A model generated the notes under the pieces. The model was not told where the DNA came from. It was given only the letters and a program-made list of their open reading frames with translations, and ran no database searches. A stretch of DNA of 64,000 nucleotides from Schizochytrium sp. TIO01 (taxonomy: Eukaryota > Sar > Bigyra > Thraustochytrida > Thraustochytriidae): assembly GCA_004764695.1 (NCBI GenBank), contig SMSO01000014.1, forward strand, positions 2,431,148 through 2,495,147. Reading direction: 5' to 3'. The position numbers and the translations under genes are program-made. Positions 50,051 to 61,566 of this stretch are shown one piece after another (within the stretch, counting starts at the first letter, position 1; every line of letters begins with the position of its first letter).

Positions 50051-50719
50051 ATGTGCTCTGTACTTGCGAGAGAGATCTTAAAACATCAACTCGCTTGGCA
50101 AAAGAGGAGCGTCAAGACCTCCTCCTGGACGCTCTTAGCTCCTATGACACGGCAAGGATTGACAAATAATGTGCGCGGCTTTGCAACAAAGGACCGTGGA
50201 GATGCCGTAAGCAAGTCAAACACCTGGGGCCGCGTCACATTAACATTACACCAGAACGACATGAGCTCCACCGAGGAAAACTATCTTCGCGAACGTGCCT
50301 CATCAGTCGACCCTGCTGAGTCGGTTCTGAGTCTTCAACAGGAGGTTCAAGAGGAGATCGCTGCAGCATTAGGTCGAACTGGTTCTAAATTGACTACCGC
50401 CATGAAGGAAATGCATATTGCGCGAGAATTATTTGAGGCCCAGGAAGACTCCTTCCTGGCGGCACGGAGTAAAGGACAAACAATTTCCTTTGATGCAAAA
50501 CGGGACTTGCTTATAGCCGCGCGCAAATTCAATGATAAGCTTCAGATTGCTGAGGATGCTCGAACAGCTCTTATAGTTCACCGACAAGCAGTTGGTTTTG
50601 TATACCAAAATCATAAGATTGTCAAACGTGCATATCCCTTGCCTGACTTGATCACAAGATATCAATTTAGAAATCGATACTTTGATACAAATGAAATTGA
50701 TGATGAAAGCAAGCAGTGA
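50051..50719 (+). CDS. Unknown protein with mitochondrial presequence and helical core
   Basis: The 222-residue protein begins with a basic, Ser/Thr-rich presequence (LAREILKHQLAWQKRSVKTSSWTL through NNVRGFATKD, a typical matrix-processing zone). The mature part is mostly helical and charged: SLQQEVQEEIAAALGRTGSKLTTAMKEMHIARELFEAQEDSFLAAR, likely coiled coil. It ends with HRQAVGFVYQNHKIVKRAYPLPDLITRYQ. I do not recognise the family. A structural subunit of a mitochondrial complex such as the mitoribosome is possible but unsupported. The ATG lies directly ahead of the presequence. Confidence 0.72.
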   Translation: MCSVLAREILKHQLAWQKRSVKTSSWTLLAPMTRQGLTNNVRGFATKDRGDAVSKSNTWGRVTLTLHQNDMSSTEENYLRERASSVDPAESVLSLQQEVQEEIAAALGRTGSKLTTAMKEMHIARELFEAQEDSFLAARSKGQTISFDAKRDLLIAARKFNDKLQIAEDARTALIVHRQAVGFVYQNHKIVKRAYPLPDLITRYQFRNRYFDTNEIDDESKQ

Positions 50720-51283
50720 ACAATTCTGTCTGCGCTGGCCCATTAAAAATTTGAATTCTCTTCAAATTAGGTATAAGTTTATTGACGCAGAACTAAGATA
50801 TAATGTTTTTACTTCATCGAGCAGCCATGGTAAATGAGGTGGAGGATTGCCTCAAGATAGAATCCTAAGCTAAAAGAAAGAGTTTGTGTAAATGGACATC
50901 CATCTGCTGGATGATTTTTGTCCGCTCAATAATTTGTTTTGTACACGCTAAGCTCGATAGGAATAAATAGTCCAGGGTTCAAAATGCACATCTTGAAATA
51001 TATCAAGTTGTGACCACTCAGAATTTTTGAACGCCAAAAAAAGTAAAGAATGAATTGTTTGATTGTTTTTTTGTTTTTTTGTTTTATTTTTAACACAAGA
51101 AGAAGAGAAACAAACTCATCCTGAGCAGCAGGAGTACTTTTAAAATAAAAATGCAACTCCAACTCTTACAAACCAAAGTGGCATGAGTGTCGTCCCATGA
51201 TATACGTATTCGAATACAATCTGAGATAGCTGCAAAAACGCTGAGAAAATGGAGTGTTCTGAGGCTAATGATGAAGGAAGTAA
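50720..51283. other. Convergent spacer, no gene recognised
   Basis: AT-rich, with a TTTTTTGTTTTTTTGTTTT run near 51063-51085 (A-rich on the minus strand, so plausibly in the 3' UTR of the phosphatase gene). No gene. Confidence 0.5.
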
Positions 51284-53110
51284 TTACTTGAAATAGGCAA
51301 CGATGATGGTTGTGTCATCAATGACAGGCTCTTCTCTTTGCCATCGTTTGTTTGACTCACGAATGAGCTCTGAGATGGCCGTCCTCGGGTCAGCGTCAAC
51401 AACATAGCGTGCTACAATATCACACACATCTTGCGTGCTCATGAACTCCCACAATCCATCCGTCGCCAGAACAATAAACTTGTCTCGTCCCGGGACAAGC
51501 TCGTGCTCATAAAGCTCCGCATTAGATACCACACCTGCTTCCTTACCAATGGTATCGCATAGAGATCTTGACATGGCCAAGCCAGGCATATCAGCATAAG
51601 ACAGCCATACACGAGCTGGGCCATCAATACCATCATCGTACTTCATTGCAAAAACTCGTCCACCCATGCTTACAATCCGTTTCTGCTCACGTTCCAAGTC
51701 CGGCTTATGGTCTTCGGACAAATCAATGCCGGAGATGCGAGCACGACCAGCTTCAGGGAACACACCATTTTTATCTGCCTTCACAACGCCTTTGGCAATT
51801 CTGGAGTCTCCAACATTGGCAACAAAAAGAGTCGAACCTCTGAGGATTGAAACGACCGCAGTGGTCCCTGAGAGCGTTGTATCAATTTTACGATCTTGAA
51901 TGAGTTCATTTTCGATCGTAATCAGTGCGTCTGCTAGGACGCTGCCAGTGTATTCATCTTGCGCGAACTTGGGAGATGACGAAAGGATCGTGGAGAGACG
52001 TGCAGCAAAGTGACGTGACACGTGGTGCCCGTTCTCGCCATGGCCATCAAACACACAGAGAAGCAGCTCACCGTTGCAGTAACTATTGTATGGGAGTTGT
52101 TGCATTACGATAGAGTCCTGGTTCTGCTTATCTGGATTGTATGGCGCAAGACCTTTTCGAGAAACGCCAGAATATGCGACAACCTCTACCTTTTCACTAC
52201 TCGTTTCAGACGATAGATTCCATGTACCAACCTCCCCGGCCCGGAGAGTTTTAGGAGAGCTTGGGCGGGGCGAGTTTTTATCAAGGTGTGCCCCTGCTTG
52301 GTGCCCATCTAGGTGCGGGTGACTTCCTGCAACTGTAAGTCTTCGACGCATGACACGAGTTGAGCTATCTGAGGAATCTTCAATCTTATCTGAACGCTTC
52401 TTCTTGCTATTGTCACCAAATTCGTCTAGCATGCTAGTGCGTCTATCTAGGAAAGCTTCGACAAACTCTGAAGCGATTGTCACAGTAGTGAATTGAAGGC
52501 ACAGCACATCCTTCGTGGTTTGATCAAGCTGTCTAGCTGCCCGGAAAACCCAGCTTTGTTGAGACACAATACTGGGGGTGTCCATCTTTGTGTGTAGGTC
52601 TACAAGATGACTTATACATTTGCGGCTGTGATCTTGATCAACAAGGCGAATTCCAACCTTGCGAGCAGCTGTGTGCCAGCAAAACGCTGCCATTCCGGAA
52701 CCAAGTTCAATCCATTGTTGATTGCTTTTATTGAAAATGAAAGCACGCGCCTCAACCTCAAACCAGTGATCACCCATGCTACCGGGACTTCCATCACCAG
52801 ACTTATGTTCCTCGTCCTCGATGGTCATGTCGTTCATAGACAACTTTTCTGTATGCTTTTGCAAGGCCTCTGTCTCAGTCATAAGCATGCTGGGACGTAC
52901 AAACAGTCCATGGCCCTCTTTGCATTTAAAGTACTTAATCCCATCGACTGCGCCGTCATTCTTGCCTGTTGCTCGTTCGAGCTCGAGACCGACCCAGTTT
53001 CCAGGTTTAAACGAGGTGGTGCCAAAAAACTTGACGACTGCCTTGGTTGGGTTCTCCTTGGTTTGTTGTACAAACACGATGTCTCCTACACGAGGAATGA
53101 ACGACGCCAT
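51284..53110 (-). CDS. CAP-Gly + WH1-like + PP2C fusion phosphatase
   Basis: The 608-residue protein has three modules. CAP-Gly (about 8-76; VGDIVFV, GNWVGLELERATGKNDGAVDG with the GKNDG core, HGLFVRPS) binds EB/tubulin tails at microtubule ends. A WH1/EVH1-like domain (about 115-222; ARAFIFNKSNQQWIELGSG, VGIRLVDQD, QSWVFRAARQ, LCLQFTTVTIASEFVEAF) binds proline-rich actin regulators. PP2C (about 308-608; DKQNQDS, VFDGHGENGHHVSRHFAARL at 353-372, ANVGDSRIA, LSEDHKPD, ATDGLWEFMS) carries the Asp residues of the dimetal site and is likely an active Mg/Mn-dependent Ser/Thr phosphatase. The linker (230-300) is Ser-rich and basic. The fusion would place a PP2C at cytoskeletal sites (inference). The start is firm: CAP-Gly begins at residue 8. 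Confidence 0.93.
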   Translation of the reverse strand: MASFIPRVGDIVFVQQTKENPTKAVVKFFGTTSFKPGNWVGLELERATGKNDGAVDGIKYFKCKEGHGLFVRPSMLMTETEALQKHTEKLSMNDMTIEDEEHKSGDGSPGSMGDHWFEVEARAFIFNKSNQQWIELGSGMAAFCWHTAARKVGIRLVDQDHSRKCISHLVDLHTKMDTPSIVSQQSWVFRAARQLDQTTKDVLCLQFTTVTIASEFVEAFLDRRTSMLDEFGDNSKKKRSDKIEDSSDSSTRVMRRRLTVAGSHPHLDGHQAGAHLDKNSPRPSSPKTLRAGEVGTWNLSSETSSEKVEVVAYSGVSRKGLAPYNPDKQNQDSIVMQQLPYNSYCNGELLLCVFDGHGENGHHVSRHFAARLSTILSSSPKFAQDEYTGSVLADALITIENELIQDRKIDTTLSGTTAVVSILRGSTLFVANVGDSRIAKGVVKADKNGVFPEAGRARISGIDLSEDHKPDLEREQKRIVSMGGRVFAMKYDDGIDGPARVWLSYADMPGLAMSRSLCDTIGKEAGVVSNAELYEHELVPGRDKFIVLATDGLWEFMSTQDVCDIVARYVVDADPRTAISELIRESNKRWQREEPVIDDTTIIVAYFK

Positions 53111-55602
53111 GGCGACGTTTCTTTTAGAGTTTGCAGGAACTAGCTCCTCAAGAATGCTTTTTACTCCACCGCGCCTTGCTCGACTATCAGTTGTCTTTGC
53201 TCTGCTTAGCTTGCAGAGCGTCTGTCACCAAGCCAGGCTTTTCAACTAGAGCAAACAGGACTGCTCTGCTTCTAGTCAAATTAACGCTATGGAGGAGGCA
53301 GGTCTTTCGGTGTCTCAACGAGTCCTGTTCCCTTCGTACACACTATCTCTCAAAATAAAAACTGCACCTAACAAAGAAATAAACAATCAAACAAAGAAAC
53401 AATCAAACAAGAATTCTCCACCAAAACTCAACAAAAAGAACACAGCAAGCAGAGAACTATCAAAGAGGAAGCAGCTGCTGAAGAAAATATATGCAAAGAA
53501 AAGAAAAGGAAAACAGAGAAGGGAAGAACGAACTGTGCTTCAATCAGCACTTCTTCGCGCGTCAACGAGCAGGAACCTACTCAAAAGCAACCTTTTCATT
53601 CACAGCAACAACGGAAGGCCTAGAGACTTGCTGAGGACTTAAACCTGAAGGAGCTTTGCTATTATTGCTACCTTTACGCAGAAATCTGCCTGCGGACAGG
53701 ATAAGCTAGCCGGCTATCTTGCTAGCTGGTTATCAGTTAATTTGTTTGCCTGTTTGCTATTCTTTGTATCGTACTTTGACTGCCCGCCTCCTGCCTGTCT
53801 TTCAGTTTCTTTCCTTTTTCTTCCTTTTTCACTGTTTCCTTTTACAACTAAACAAGCTTAATAAATCCTTGGGTACCAGCTATTCTCTGTGTGTTTTTGT
53901 ATTATTGTTATTGTTGATGTTGCTCTTGTTAATACTTTTATGATTGTACCTTTCGTAAACTTTAAAAGTACGGTCCGCGTTAGTGGAGATAATAGCTAGC
54001 TACCTACTACCCCCATTGTCTTTCTTTTCATGTACCGTGTCCTCTTGAGTAGAAAAGAAAACAGGATCGAGCGTGAAAAATATTGTATGTCAAATACCGC
54101 ATACAGTAGCATAGAGAATGGAAAAGCACCAGACGATGATAGTTTGCGAACGAAATGATAGTCTGCAGCGGTGAAGGATTGCAGTGCAGTGCTCTTTATC
54201 TCCTTGTTTTCCTGGAAAGGCACGTACGCATTTGTGTACTGTTCTGCTTTCCCCATTTTTTAATTATCCACCCTTCACACTTAAACTTTTATTATTATAT
54301 CTGCTAGCTAGCTTTCAAAACTCTTTCTATTTCCTAAATATCGGACCGGGCACATAAAAAACCACATCATAAGGCGCACCTGTGCTCTGAAAAGATTTAG
54401 ATTATCTTCCCTCTGCTTGCTTGCCCATTTCCTTGCATGGTTGAGCGAGTGTAGTATTTAGTGTATAAACAGCTAAGAATGTCTGATGGCCTTTTGTTTG
54501 CCGAGTCCGAGTGCGCTGTAGTCCACCCTTATCAACATATTTGTTCATTATTGATATTTTGTCAAACATTTTATTTCTTCTATAAATTTTGTTGTTGAAG
54601 TCCCTTTAAAAATCAAACAAAGAAACGTTTCAAGCACTATGATGTAGGTAGATTTAAGTTCTATGTCATGGTGCTGTCTCCAAACTTACGAAACAATAGA
54701 AAAAGATTTACTTTCAATTGCATCAGTTACATTTAAAAACAAATAATAATAATAATCAAATATGGAGCGCAACGCATGTGGTGTGAAGATTCATGCTTGC
54801 TCTAGCAAACAGATGGGTGCTTCGCTTACTCGTGGTATTGAAACTTGGAGTGCCACCAAGTGCTCTCTCTTGTCGAGCGCCCTGTCATTACAAACCTTAT
54901 GGTTCTCCACATAACTTTCACGGTCCCTGGTCATTTCTCATGTCAATCAATCATGAGATAGGTTGGAAATACAGTTTGGGTGACCAAAACGAAATTATGA
55001 GCAATCTTACCAATACTAATCGAAGATGCAAAGTAGTGAGCCACGACAGTTTGACAGCTCGATCGTTCTTAAATATGGGGGGGATACATAAAAGTTTCTA
55101 TGATTTACATTTGTAAATCAAGTGCGAGGGATAATTGTTTTATATTTAGTATAACTGTCACGTGTCAGAGACTATTCTAAGCAATCAACATCATAACTGA
55201 TTTTAAGAAAACTCAAACCGAGAGTTGAATCCAGGAGAGAATGAATATTTGCCCCTCAAGCATGGAAGAGTAGAAGCACGGAAACCAGTCGCTGTGATTG
55301 GTTACACCCCCCCTATTCCTGTTCACCCATCTCAGTTTTATTCGCGTCGAGTTATTTTGCAAAAGTGCTTAAAATCCAATCCACGCACAGGACTATCTTT
55401 CCCATATGCTTTATGTAGTTTGTCTTAAGGTCTGCAGAAGGTTTACTGCACCTACAATAATTGTGCAGCCTTGAGCTGATGGGAAGCAAGTCGAGTCACC
55501 ATGCAGTTTATCAGGCTTAGCAATTAGCAAAATGCAGGTCTCTTCCACTGATCTAGAATTTGAAGCGTTATTTCTTATTTGCTTTAGTATATGACTTTTT
55601 AC

Positions 55603-55723
<121 letters not shown>

Positions 55724-56107
55724 ATTTTTTATGGTAATAATTAAATTAAAACAAGTGACCAATTCAAGGGTATTGCAGTTTGTGAACGGAAGAGCTAGCA
55801 TCGTCCAGCCCTAGGGCTTCTCAAGGGAAAGGGCTGGTCACTATGGAGGAGTCACGACTTCTCTGTCAAGAAAATTTACCATTGTGCCTTTCCCGATTTC
55901 TAAAGATGTTTTGCACATAGCTTTGAATTCGAAAGTGTGCACAAACCACACATCCATTCCTAGACGTTCTGTTGACTTATAAACCTATCCAAATGCCTCT
56001 TGAACCAAGTGGAATTCTTGACACCGTGTGACATCGAATGATGCTTGTTTGGGTCAGATTGGTTGGTATCTTCACCATCCATTCAAGTCTGTCAGGAACC
56101 CATTTAG

Positions 56108-56112
56108 CGTTG

Positions 56113-56142
<30 letters not shown>
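56108..56142. repeat. GTT/GTG trinucleotide repeat
   Basis: About seven GTT units followed by four to five GTG units. Confidence 0.93.
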
Positions 56143-56145
<3 letters not shown>

Positions 56146-58267
56146 TTTTTGTGATGATCATGATGATGACAAACAAGGATAAATTTCTAATGGTGATGAT
56201 ATGTTTGATCGATGCTCAAGGCCGCCTGGCAAATTCCTCGGCAAGCAGGAACAGGCCGGCTGCAGAACGTTTCCCTTTCCTACTAGAGATGCAATTTTGT
56301 GTGTGTTTGGTTAAATATATTTACTCTACCGTACCATTCTCATCGCCTTTTAAAAGTGAACTTAGTAGAAAAATAATATGCAACTATTTTTTGTTTTTGT
56401 AAAAAAGTTTAAAAAGGTTCTTATAGAGATGAATCATAATAGCAATAGAAATAATTGCTATTCTATTTTAAAAAGAAAAGAAGTTAAATTAGAATGCACA
56501 GTCCAGTTTTAAGGAAGCCATAGAGAGAGGGATAATTGTCGCATGTAGCGCTAAAGTGATAGTTGCCAGAGTCGACAGTGCGTCCAAGCTGTTGCCGAGA
56601 TGAAAATAGTAGTGCTAGAAATCCTAGGAACCGATCAATCCATCTAATCAAATACTTGAAAACATTCATTTTGACAAAGGGAGCCTTTTTGCTGCGCCTG
56701 CGAAATCATTTGGAGGTTTAGACTTTAAAAAAAAAAAACCGAAAAAAAATGTAACGCATACATCACATTAACGAGGGTCAATATGGATTGTGTACTAACC
56801 CCCGATAGGAAAGGTTGTTAATTAATATCAAGATGAAGCGAGATCTACAATAGGGCATAATAAACTTTATGTATTCGTTTGGATTGTACAGGTATAGGCT
56901 CTCTATAAGTCTTATGCATCGTGAAAGTGCTTCTTAGACATGCAATAATAACATTAGTACTTGGATTTCCCGTGATACAAAGCATCGCGATATCAATTCA
57001 TTGTAGATGGTGACATGCAATACTTTTCGCGATCAGATCAGATAGCTTCTTTCCAAACAAGGATATAGTCTCGCACTATATTTTCTTAAAATTATTCTTT
57101 CTTTTTCTTGTCCTTTCTATTTGACGTTTCCTTCGTTATTCCTGGATAATTTTAGTCGCGCCATCAAAAGCTGTGCGTGCATAAGTATATTTCTTCAAAA
57201 AGTACTATCGAAAGTCTTTTCTTTCAAGTTTGCAGAAATAATATGTCATCCCTCTTCAATCATCATACACCCACTAAGGCTGCGGACTAGAAGCAGGAGA
57301 TAGAAACAAAAAATTCGTAGTGGTTCATGCGAAGGTCCACTTGAGTCTTCAACAGAAACTAGAGGTGATGACTACCAAGATTAACAGCTTCGCTCTCTTG
57401 TTAAGAATAACTGACCGCATTGTTAACATGACTTTGTTTCTGAAGTATCATTCTTGTTTCGGATGTATTGTTGAAAATAATACACTTGGGGTATTAGAAG
57501 TTGTCAAGTTTAAAGTATATTTCTAATCTAAAAATCTGATCAACGAAAAAGTCTGATCGTTTACAACAATTCAAGGGCTTTAAAAAGTTCTCATTCATTC
57601 ATTGTAATATTTACAATCTAGAAGTGCGTTTTTGCTGGATCCGGTGTGGAGGAGGCGTTGAATATTATATTGAAGGCACCCAACAATGGAGTATTAGGGT
57701 CCTGGCGAGTTAAAGGTAAAAGAGCTTACAACAAATGCGCCTCGCTCTGTCAACTTCGCAACATGAACGAAAGAACTGTTCATTGAATGTACGCTTATGA
57801 TCTATGCGCTGTACCTATCGTCCTGTCAAGAAAAGCACGAGACACCTTTTCAAAATATAATCAAACGTAAATTCCTAACAAGACACGGGGGGTTGTGTTG
57901 AACAGATACAAACTAGACACACGAAGTTTAGTGCACTTCATCCAAATTGGAATTGCCTCAACAAATTATAGCATAATCAATAATTATTTCCACAGTGGAG
58001 TTAACATTTGTAGGCTCTGACTCTATCTAGCACTTACACATATTTGTGCGTAAGTATGTTTTTTTTTTTTTAAACTTGAATCGCTACAACTTCATAATAT
58101 TTCCCAATGAAGAGTTTATCTTGTTGAGGTTACGTCAGTGATGATAAATCATTGTAAGCTCAGACCATCAAGCGAAAGGGCAGAAACATAGAATTCCAAT
58201 TACCCCCTCAAAGAGTCCAGGTTGTGACTGTGAGACGTTGTCTGGCTGATAATTAAAATCTGTTCTG

Positions 58268-58936
58268 TCATTTAGAAACCCATGATTCAGGGACCATTCT
58301 AAGTTGCTTGTGAGGTCCTAATTTTGACAGATTTTGCCATGTAGGCTCTAGCCATTCCCCAGTTTTTTCGCAATAACCAGCTCGCACCCTACGCTCACCA
58401 ACTGGAGGTTTAGCATCGAACCTCTCGGGATTATCAGAAAATAATGTGGACATGCCGACGTAAAGGATTGCCCAAATTGGCAGGAGCCCAACGATCGCCC
58501 AGCGCAAATTTTTACTGAGATATACCTCAGCTGCATTGAAAAATCGCCCTCCGAAATACCGATGGTCGCTACGAAAGGGTTTCCGTGCTTCGTGTGTGCC
58601 CTTTAATCCAGTTGCATGTCGATAGTTAAATCTAGCATCAAACGCACTGCGTTTCGCAGGATTAGACAGTACCTCATAAGCAGTACGCACTCGTTTAAAC
58701 GTGTCAGAGGCATGGGGGCTCTGATTAACATCAGGATGGCACTCTTTGCATCGCATTCGGTATGCCTGCTTGATTTTCTGTACATCTGAATCTGGTTCCA
58801 CCCCAAGGACTCTGTACCAGTCTACTTCGTCATCTTCTTCCATCCCAAACCATCTTGACGATGTTGCAAAACTGCGACGGTTGATTTGTTCTTGTCTTCC
58901 CTTTGTGGCCAGCTGTGTGACCCCCAAACGCAACAT
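58268..58936 (-). CDS. Mitochondrial J-domain protein with one membrane segment
   Basis: The 222-residue protein has a presequence-like N-terminus (LRLGVTQLATKGRQEQINRRSFATSSRWF). A J domain follows (38-105; DWYRVLGVEPDSDVQKIKQAYRMRCKECHPDVN with HPD at 67-69, then FKRVRTAYEVLSNPAKRSAFDARF). The J domain stimulates Hsp70 ATPase activity. A hydrophobic helix WAIVGLLPIWAILYVGMSTLF (about 145-165) should anchor it in a membrane, with a short basic tail that contains AGYCEKTGEWLEP and ends in SWVSK. The layout resembles inner-membrane DNAJC-type proteins of mitochondria. No Gly/Phe or zinc-finger region is present, so it is not a DnaJA/B type. Confidence 0.88.
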   Translation of the reverse strand: MLRLGVTQLATKGRQEQINRRSFATSSRWFGMEEDDEVDWYRVLGVEPDSDVQKIKQAYRMRCKECHPDVNQSPHASDTFKRVRTAYEVLSNPAKRSAFDARFNYRHATGLKGTHEARKPFRSDHRYFGGRFFNAAEVYLSKNLRWAIVGLLPIWAILYVGMSTLFSDNPERFDAKPPVGERRVRAGYCEKTGEWLEPTWQNLSKLGPHKQLRMVPESWVSK

Positions 58937-59083
58937 GGCTGGCGCTACTAGTAAGACTGGGCAAGGCTGCTACTTGCGTGGCGGATAGCTTCTTTGCATC
59001 GCTCTCGTCACTTTCTAGGTAGGTCTTGATTTTATTTTGGCCCAATAACATCTAAATAGGGTAACTAGCACTTACAGTAATTA

Positions 59084-59175
59084 ACCTATAAAGTTTGCAA
59101 AACTTGCAATTCCTACGGTGCTAAGGCCCATTCGCAGGTAAAAAATCAAAGAGACAATACAACTTTTAAATCATG
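59084..59175 (-). ncRNA. Candidate Fanzor guide RNA (fRNA/omegaRNA-like) region, 3' end of element
   Basis: Directly after the nuclease's C-terminal codons all three elements share a noncoding tail ending in TGCAAGTTTTGCA-type sequence, which folds as TGCAA...TTGCA. Two of them have a GC hairpin (GGGGCTTAGCCCC in the 31.5 kb copy, a shorter AGCTAAAGC-like form at 39.6 kb). In TnpB and Fanzor loci the guide RNA overlaps the end of the ORF and the element's right end. Transcription is not shown, so this is a positional prediction. Confidence 0.45.
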
Positions 59176-61252
59176 TTCTTCGACAGGGAACGCAAAAGAA
59201 TGTCTCTGGTGACGCGGATATCACAATCGGTTACATGTTGGCAATTGGAGCATTTGAAAACCTTGGATGTTTCGAGCTTGTTATGAATGGTACCACATTC
59301 ATGTCTTTGAAGTTAATCCTCTCGGCAAATAACAAATTTACACCAAGAAAAAATCTTGTCTCTGTGAATGAACGCTGGACGGAAGCCAAAGGGACCTTAA
59401 CGACATGACATTCGAACTGTCTTACTTTTGATCCATCCTTTTTAATTTGTTGACCATCTGAGGTTTCAAAAGTAGGCAAAAGGATGACACGGTAGTTTTC
59501 ACAGAGTCAGAATGCAAGTTTGCGGTGAATCTCGGTAGTCTTGCTCTTGCTCTTGCGGAGCGCGCGTAGGTATGCTCGTCTTAAGGCAGTTTTGCTTTTT
59601 TTGTTTGAACCAATTTGCTCTGGATTTTGTCGGCGCGGTGACAAAGAAAGGATATTGTTGTTTTGTCTTCTTCTGTTGCTGAAAGACGATTCTGGCCAGA
59701 TTGAGGTTGACTGTAAAGATGGAGGCAACGGGCTTGACGAAGGCTTAAGAATGTTGATTTAATAGTTAACGAACTGCTGTCCTGGAGAATGAATTCCAGG
59801 ACAGATGGATTCATGTAATAATTAAGGAGGTTAAGGCATTTTTGAAAGGGGTTAGAGATAATCGATGGGGTTAGGTTAATTCAACTTCTTCAACCATCGA
59901 TTCATGTTACACCATACTTGGTTGTAGGTAATGTGTAGTCACACTTTGAACTTTTGGCTCTGGTAGCCACAAGGATCTGGCCGCCTATCTTGCTCTATTG
60001 TAATTTGCTATGCCAGTGAGGGCGTCACAAAGAGACACCAAGAACTCGAGCAATGCCTTGTCCACTAGTTCCTTCGATTGGAGAACTCAGCATTTGTGTC
60101 GCGCTTAATTGCTTGACCATCAGCGCCCTATATAATCTGGAGTGAACATACTCCTGGGTCCAAGGCAATTGTGCTATGGTGCGCACTAGTTGCATGATGC
60201 TTTTGAGTGTACGTTTTCTTTATGAAAAAAATAGAAGTAAGCATGACCATGACGGTTCAATTTCAAACGTACGGCATTGGTTACTTGGCAGGCGAACGTT
60301 TCTTTGTGGGTACGAAATGTCTTGAGAAAGAGTGTCGTTTCACACTTCATTTTGCTCCAGTCGCAACATCCAACCTCGAAAATCTGGGTTTGATCAAGAT
60401 TTGTAAGAAGAGCGAACGCCAAATTCCTTCTTGGAGACTCACTCCTCGATTTTGGCCAAACCAATATTGAGGACTTTGAAGGCATCGACGATTCATAAAT
60501 CGCACACAACTTTCGTTACTTCGAAGATCCATTCAAGCGCACCCACACTTTCTCTAAGGCTCACTGCTCTTTTTTTTCTATAGCTATCGCCGAACATTTA
60601 AGGATTGCCTTCTTTTTCTTTCTGAGGACTTGCTTCCTTTTAGGATCCTTCCTGGCGCATCCATCTGAATCAGGACCACAGCTTCGTCTTTACGTTTGGG
60701 AAAATTATATTGAAAGTCAACACCTATGTTGCAAGCTCTTCTGGTAAACCATTTCTTAACTTGAATGCGTTGATCTTTCAATGGATTGATACGAATTCTC
60801 CTAACACGAACTAAATCATACCCCTTCTTGGTCATCTTGTGTGCCTTCACGCGCGATCTCGCCCTCCTCACTGTGTCGTCGCGGTTTATTTTTGCGCTGC
60901 TCGTTTTCCGTGATGCGACGCCACGAAGACGGCGATGGTGTCAAGTTGATCTTTTGTGAAGGTGTCAGAGTCTCCACCATGCGCATCTTGGCTTTCCACT
61001 GCGACTTTGGCAGCTTTCCTTTCGAGAAGGTGCTCAAAGAGGTCCACAGAGATTCCACAGAGATTCACGCAAGTCGGCCGCGGTGCGTTATCACAACCTG
61101 GCCGCTGCCTCAGGCGTCCAGTAGGGCGCGCAAGCCCTATCTTTTGAAGTTACCCCGCTATCGATGTCTTTATTGACGTTGGAGGCGTCTGGATAGGCAC
61201 GTTGGAGATCACCAAGTTGGCATTTGAAGTTTTCGTTTTGCTTGGCGGATGA
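59130..61252 (-). pseudogene. Fanzor (TnpB-like) nuclease, frame-broken
   Basis: Read on the minus strand, the blocks are: N-terminal MSSAKQNENFKCQLGDLQRA (from 61252); KVRKIRIYP-type signature VRRIRINPLKDQRIQVKKWF (about 60758-60815); the pre-RuvC strand VRLKLNRHGHAYFYF (about 60220-60270); RuvC-I TIALDPGVCS with its Asp (60150-60170); ALRRAYLRALRKSKSKTTEIHRKLAF and LCENYRVILLP (about 59470-59600); RuvC-II PTFETS with its Glu (59459-59470); zinc finger ECGTIHNKLETSKVFKCSNC (59241-59300); and a RuvC-III DRD-like block DCDIRVTRDIL (about 59197-59226) with spacing C-x2-C-x4-D-x-D. Blocks are split over several frames with stops, so the gene is dead, yet all three catalytic acidic positions are still visible. 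A TnpB relative is firm. The eukaryotic Fanzor label follows from the host, and the zinc-finger style (IHxKLxxSKVFKC) resembles eukaryotic and giant-virus TnpB-like proteins. Confidence 0.85.
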
Positions 61253-61566
61253 CATTCTGGTGTAGATAATGAAACAGTCAGTGCTGAGTTGCGAGCAGCC
61301 GCGGAGCCACAGCCATAGATATGGGTTCCACCTCGTCACTCATGTATGCGCGATTGCCTTCGGGGAAGCATCCGAAAGGTACTTGCTAAGACACCAAACT
61401 TCTGGTTGAAGTACTTTGCTGGCTTGTATTGTATGTTTGATTCACTTGGTGGTTCCTTGGACCATGCCATTTTCTTACCTAGCCTCCAGTTCTTGAATAA
61501 TGATATCATTAGTATGGAATAGACACTTCCATATGGAGATTATTCAAGTTCTAGTGTTTGCATAGG

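Larger units (their letters stand above)
59084..61566 (-). mobile_element. Fanzor element, largest copy (about 2.5 kb, degenerate)
   Basis: The two outer edges match the edges of the element at 39.6 kb: left ACCTATAAAGTTTGCAAAAC, then TTGCAATTCCTACGGTG; right TATGGAATAGACAC, GGAGATTATTCAAGTTCTAGTG, CATAGG. In between, the minus strand carries the remains of a TnpB-like nuclease gene in the correct N-to-C order. After the coding end lies a conserved noncoding tail in the position where TnpB/Fanzor loci place their guide RNA. No clear terminal inverted repeat or target duplication was found. Fanzors are eukaryotic TnpB relatives shown to be RNA-guided DNA nucleases. Confidence 0.88.

Noticed and set aside
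53289-53642. 117-codon Lys/Asn-rich frame
   Set aside because: Low-complexity translation of A-rich DNA upstream of the PP2C gene. No motif.
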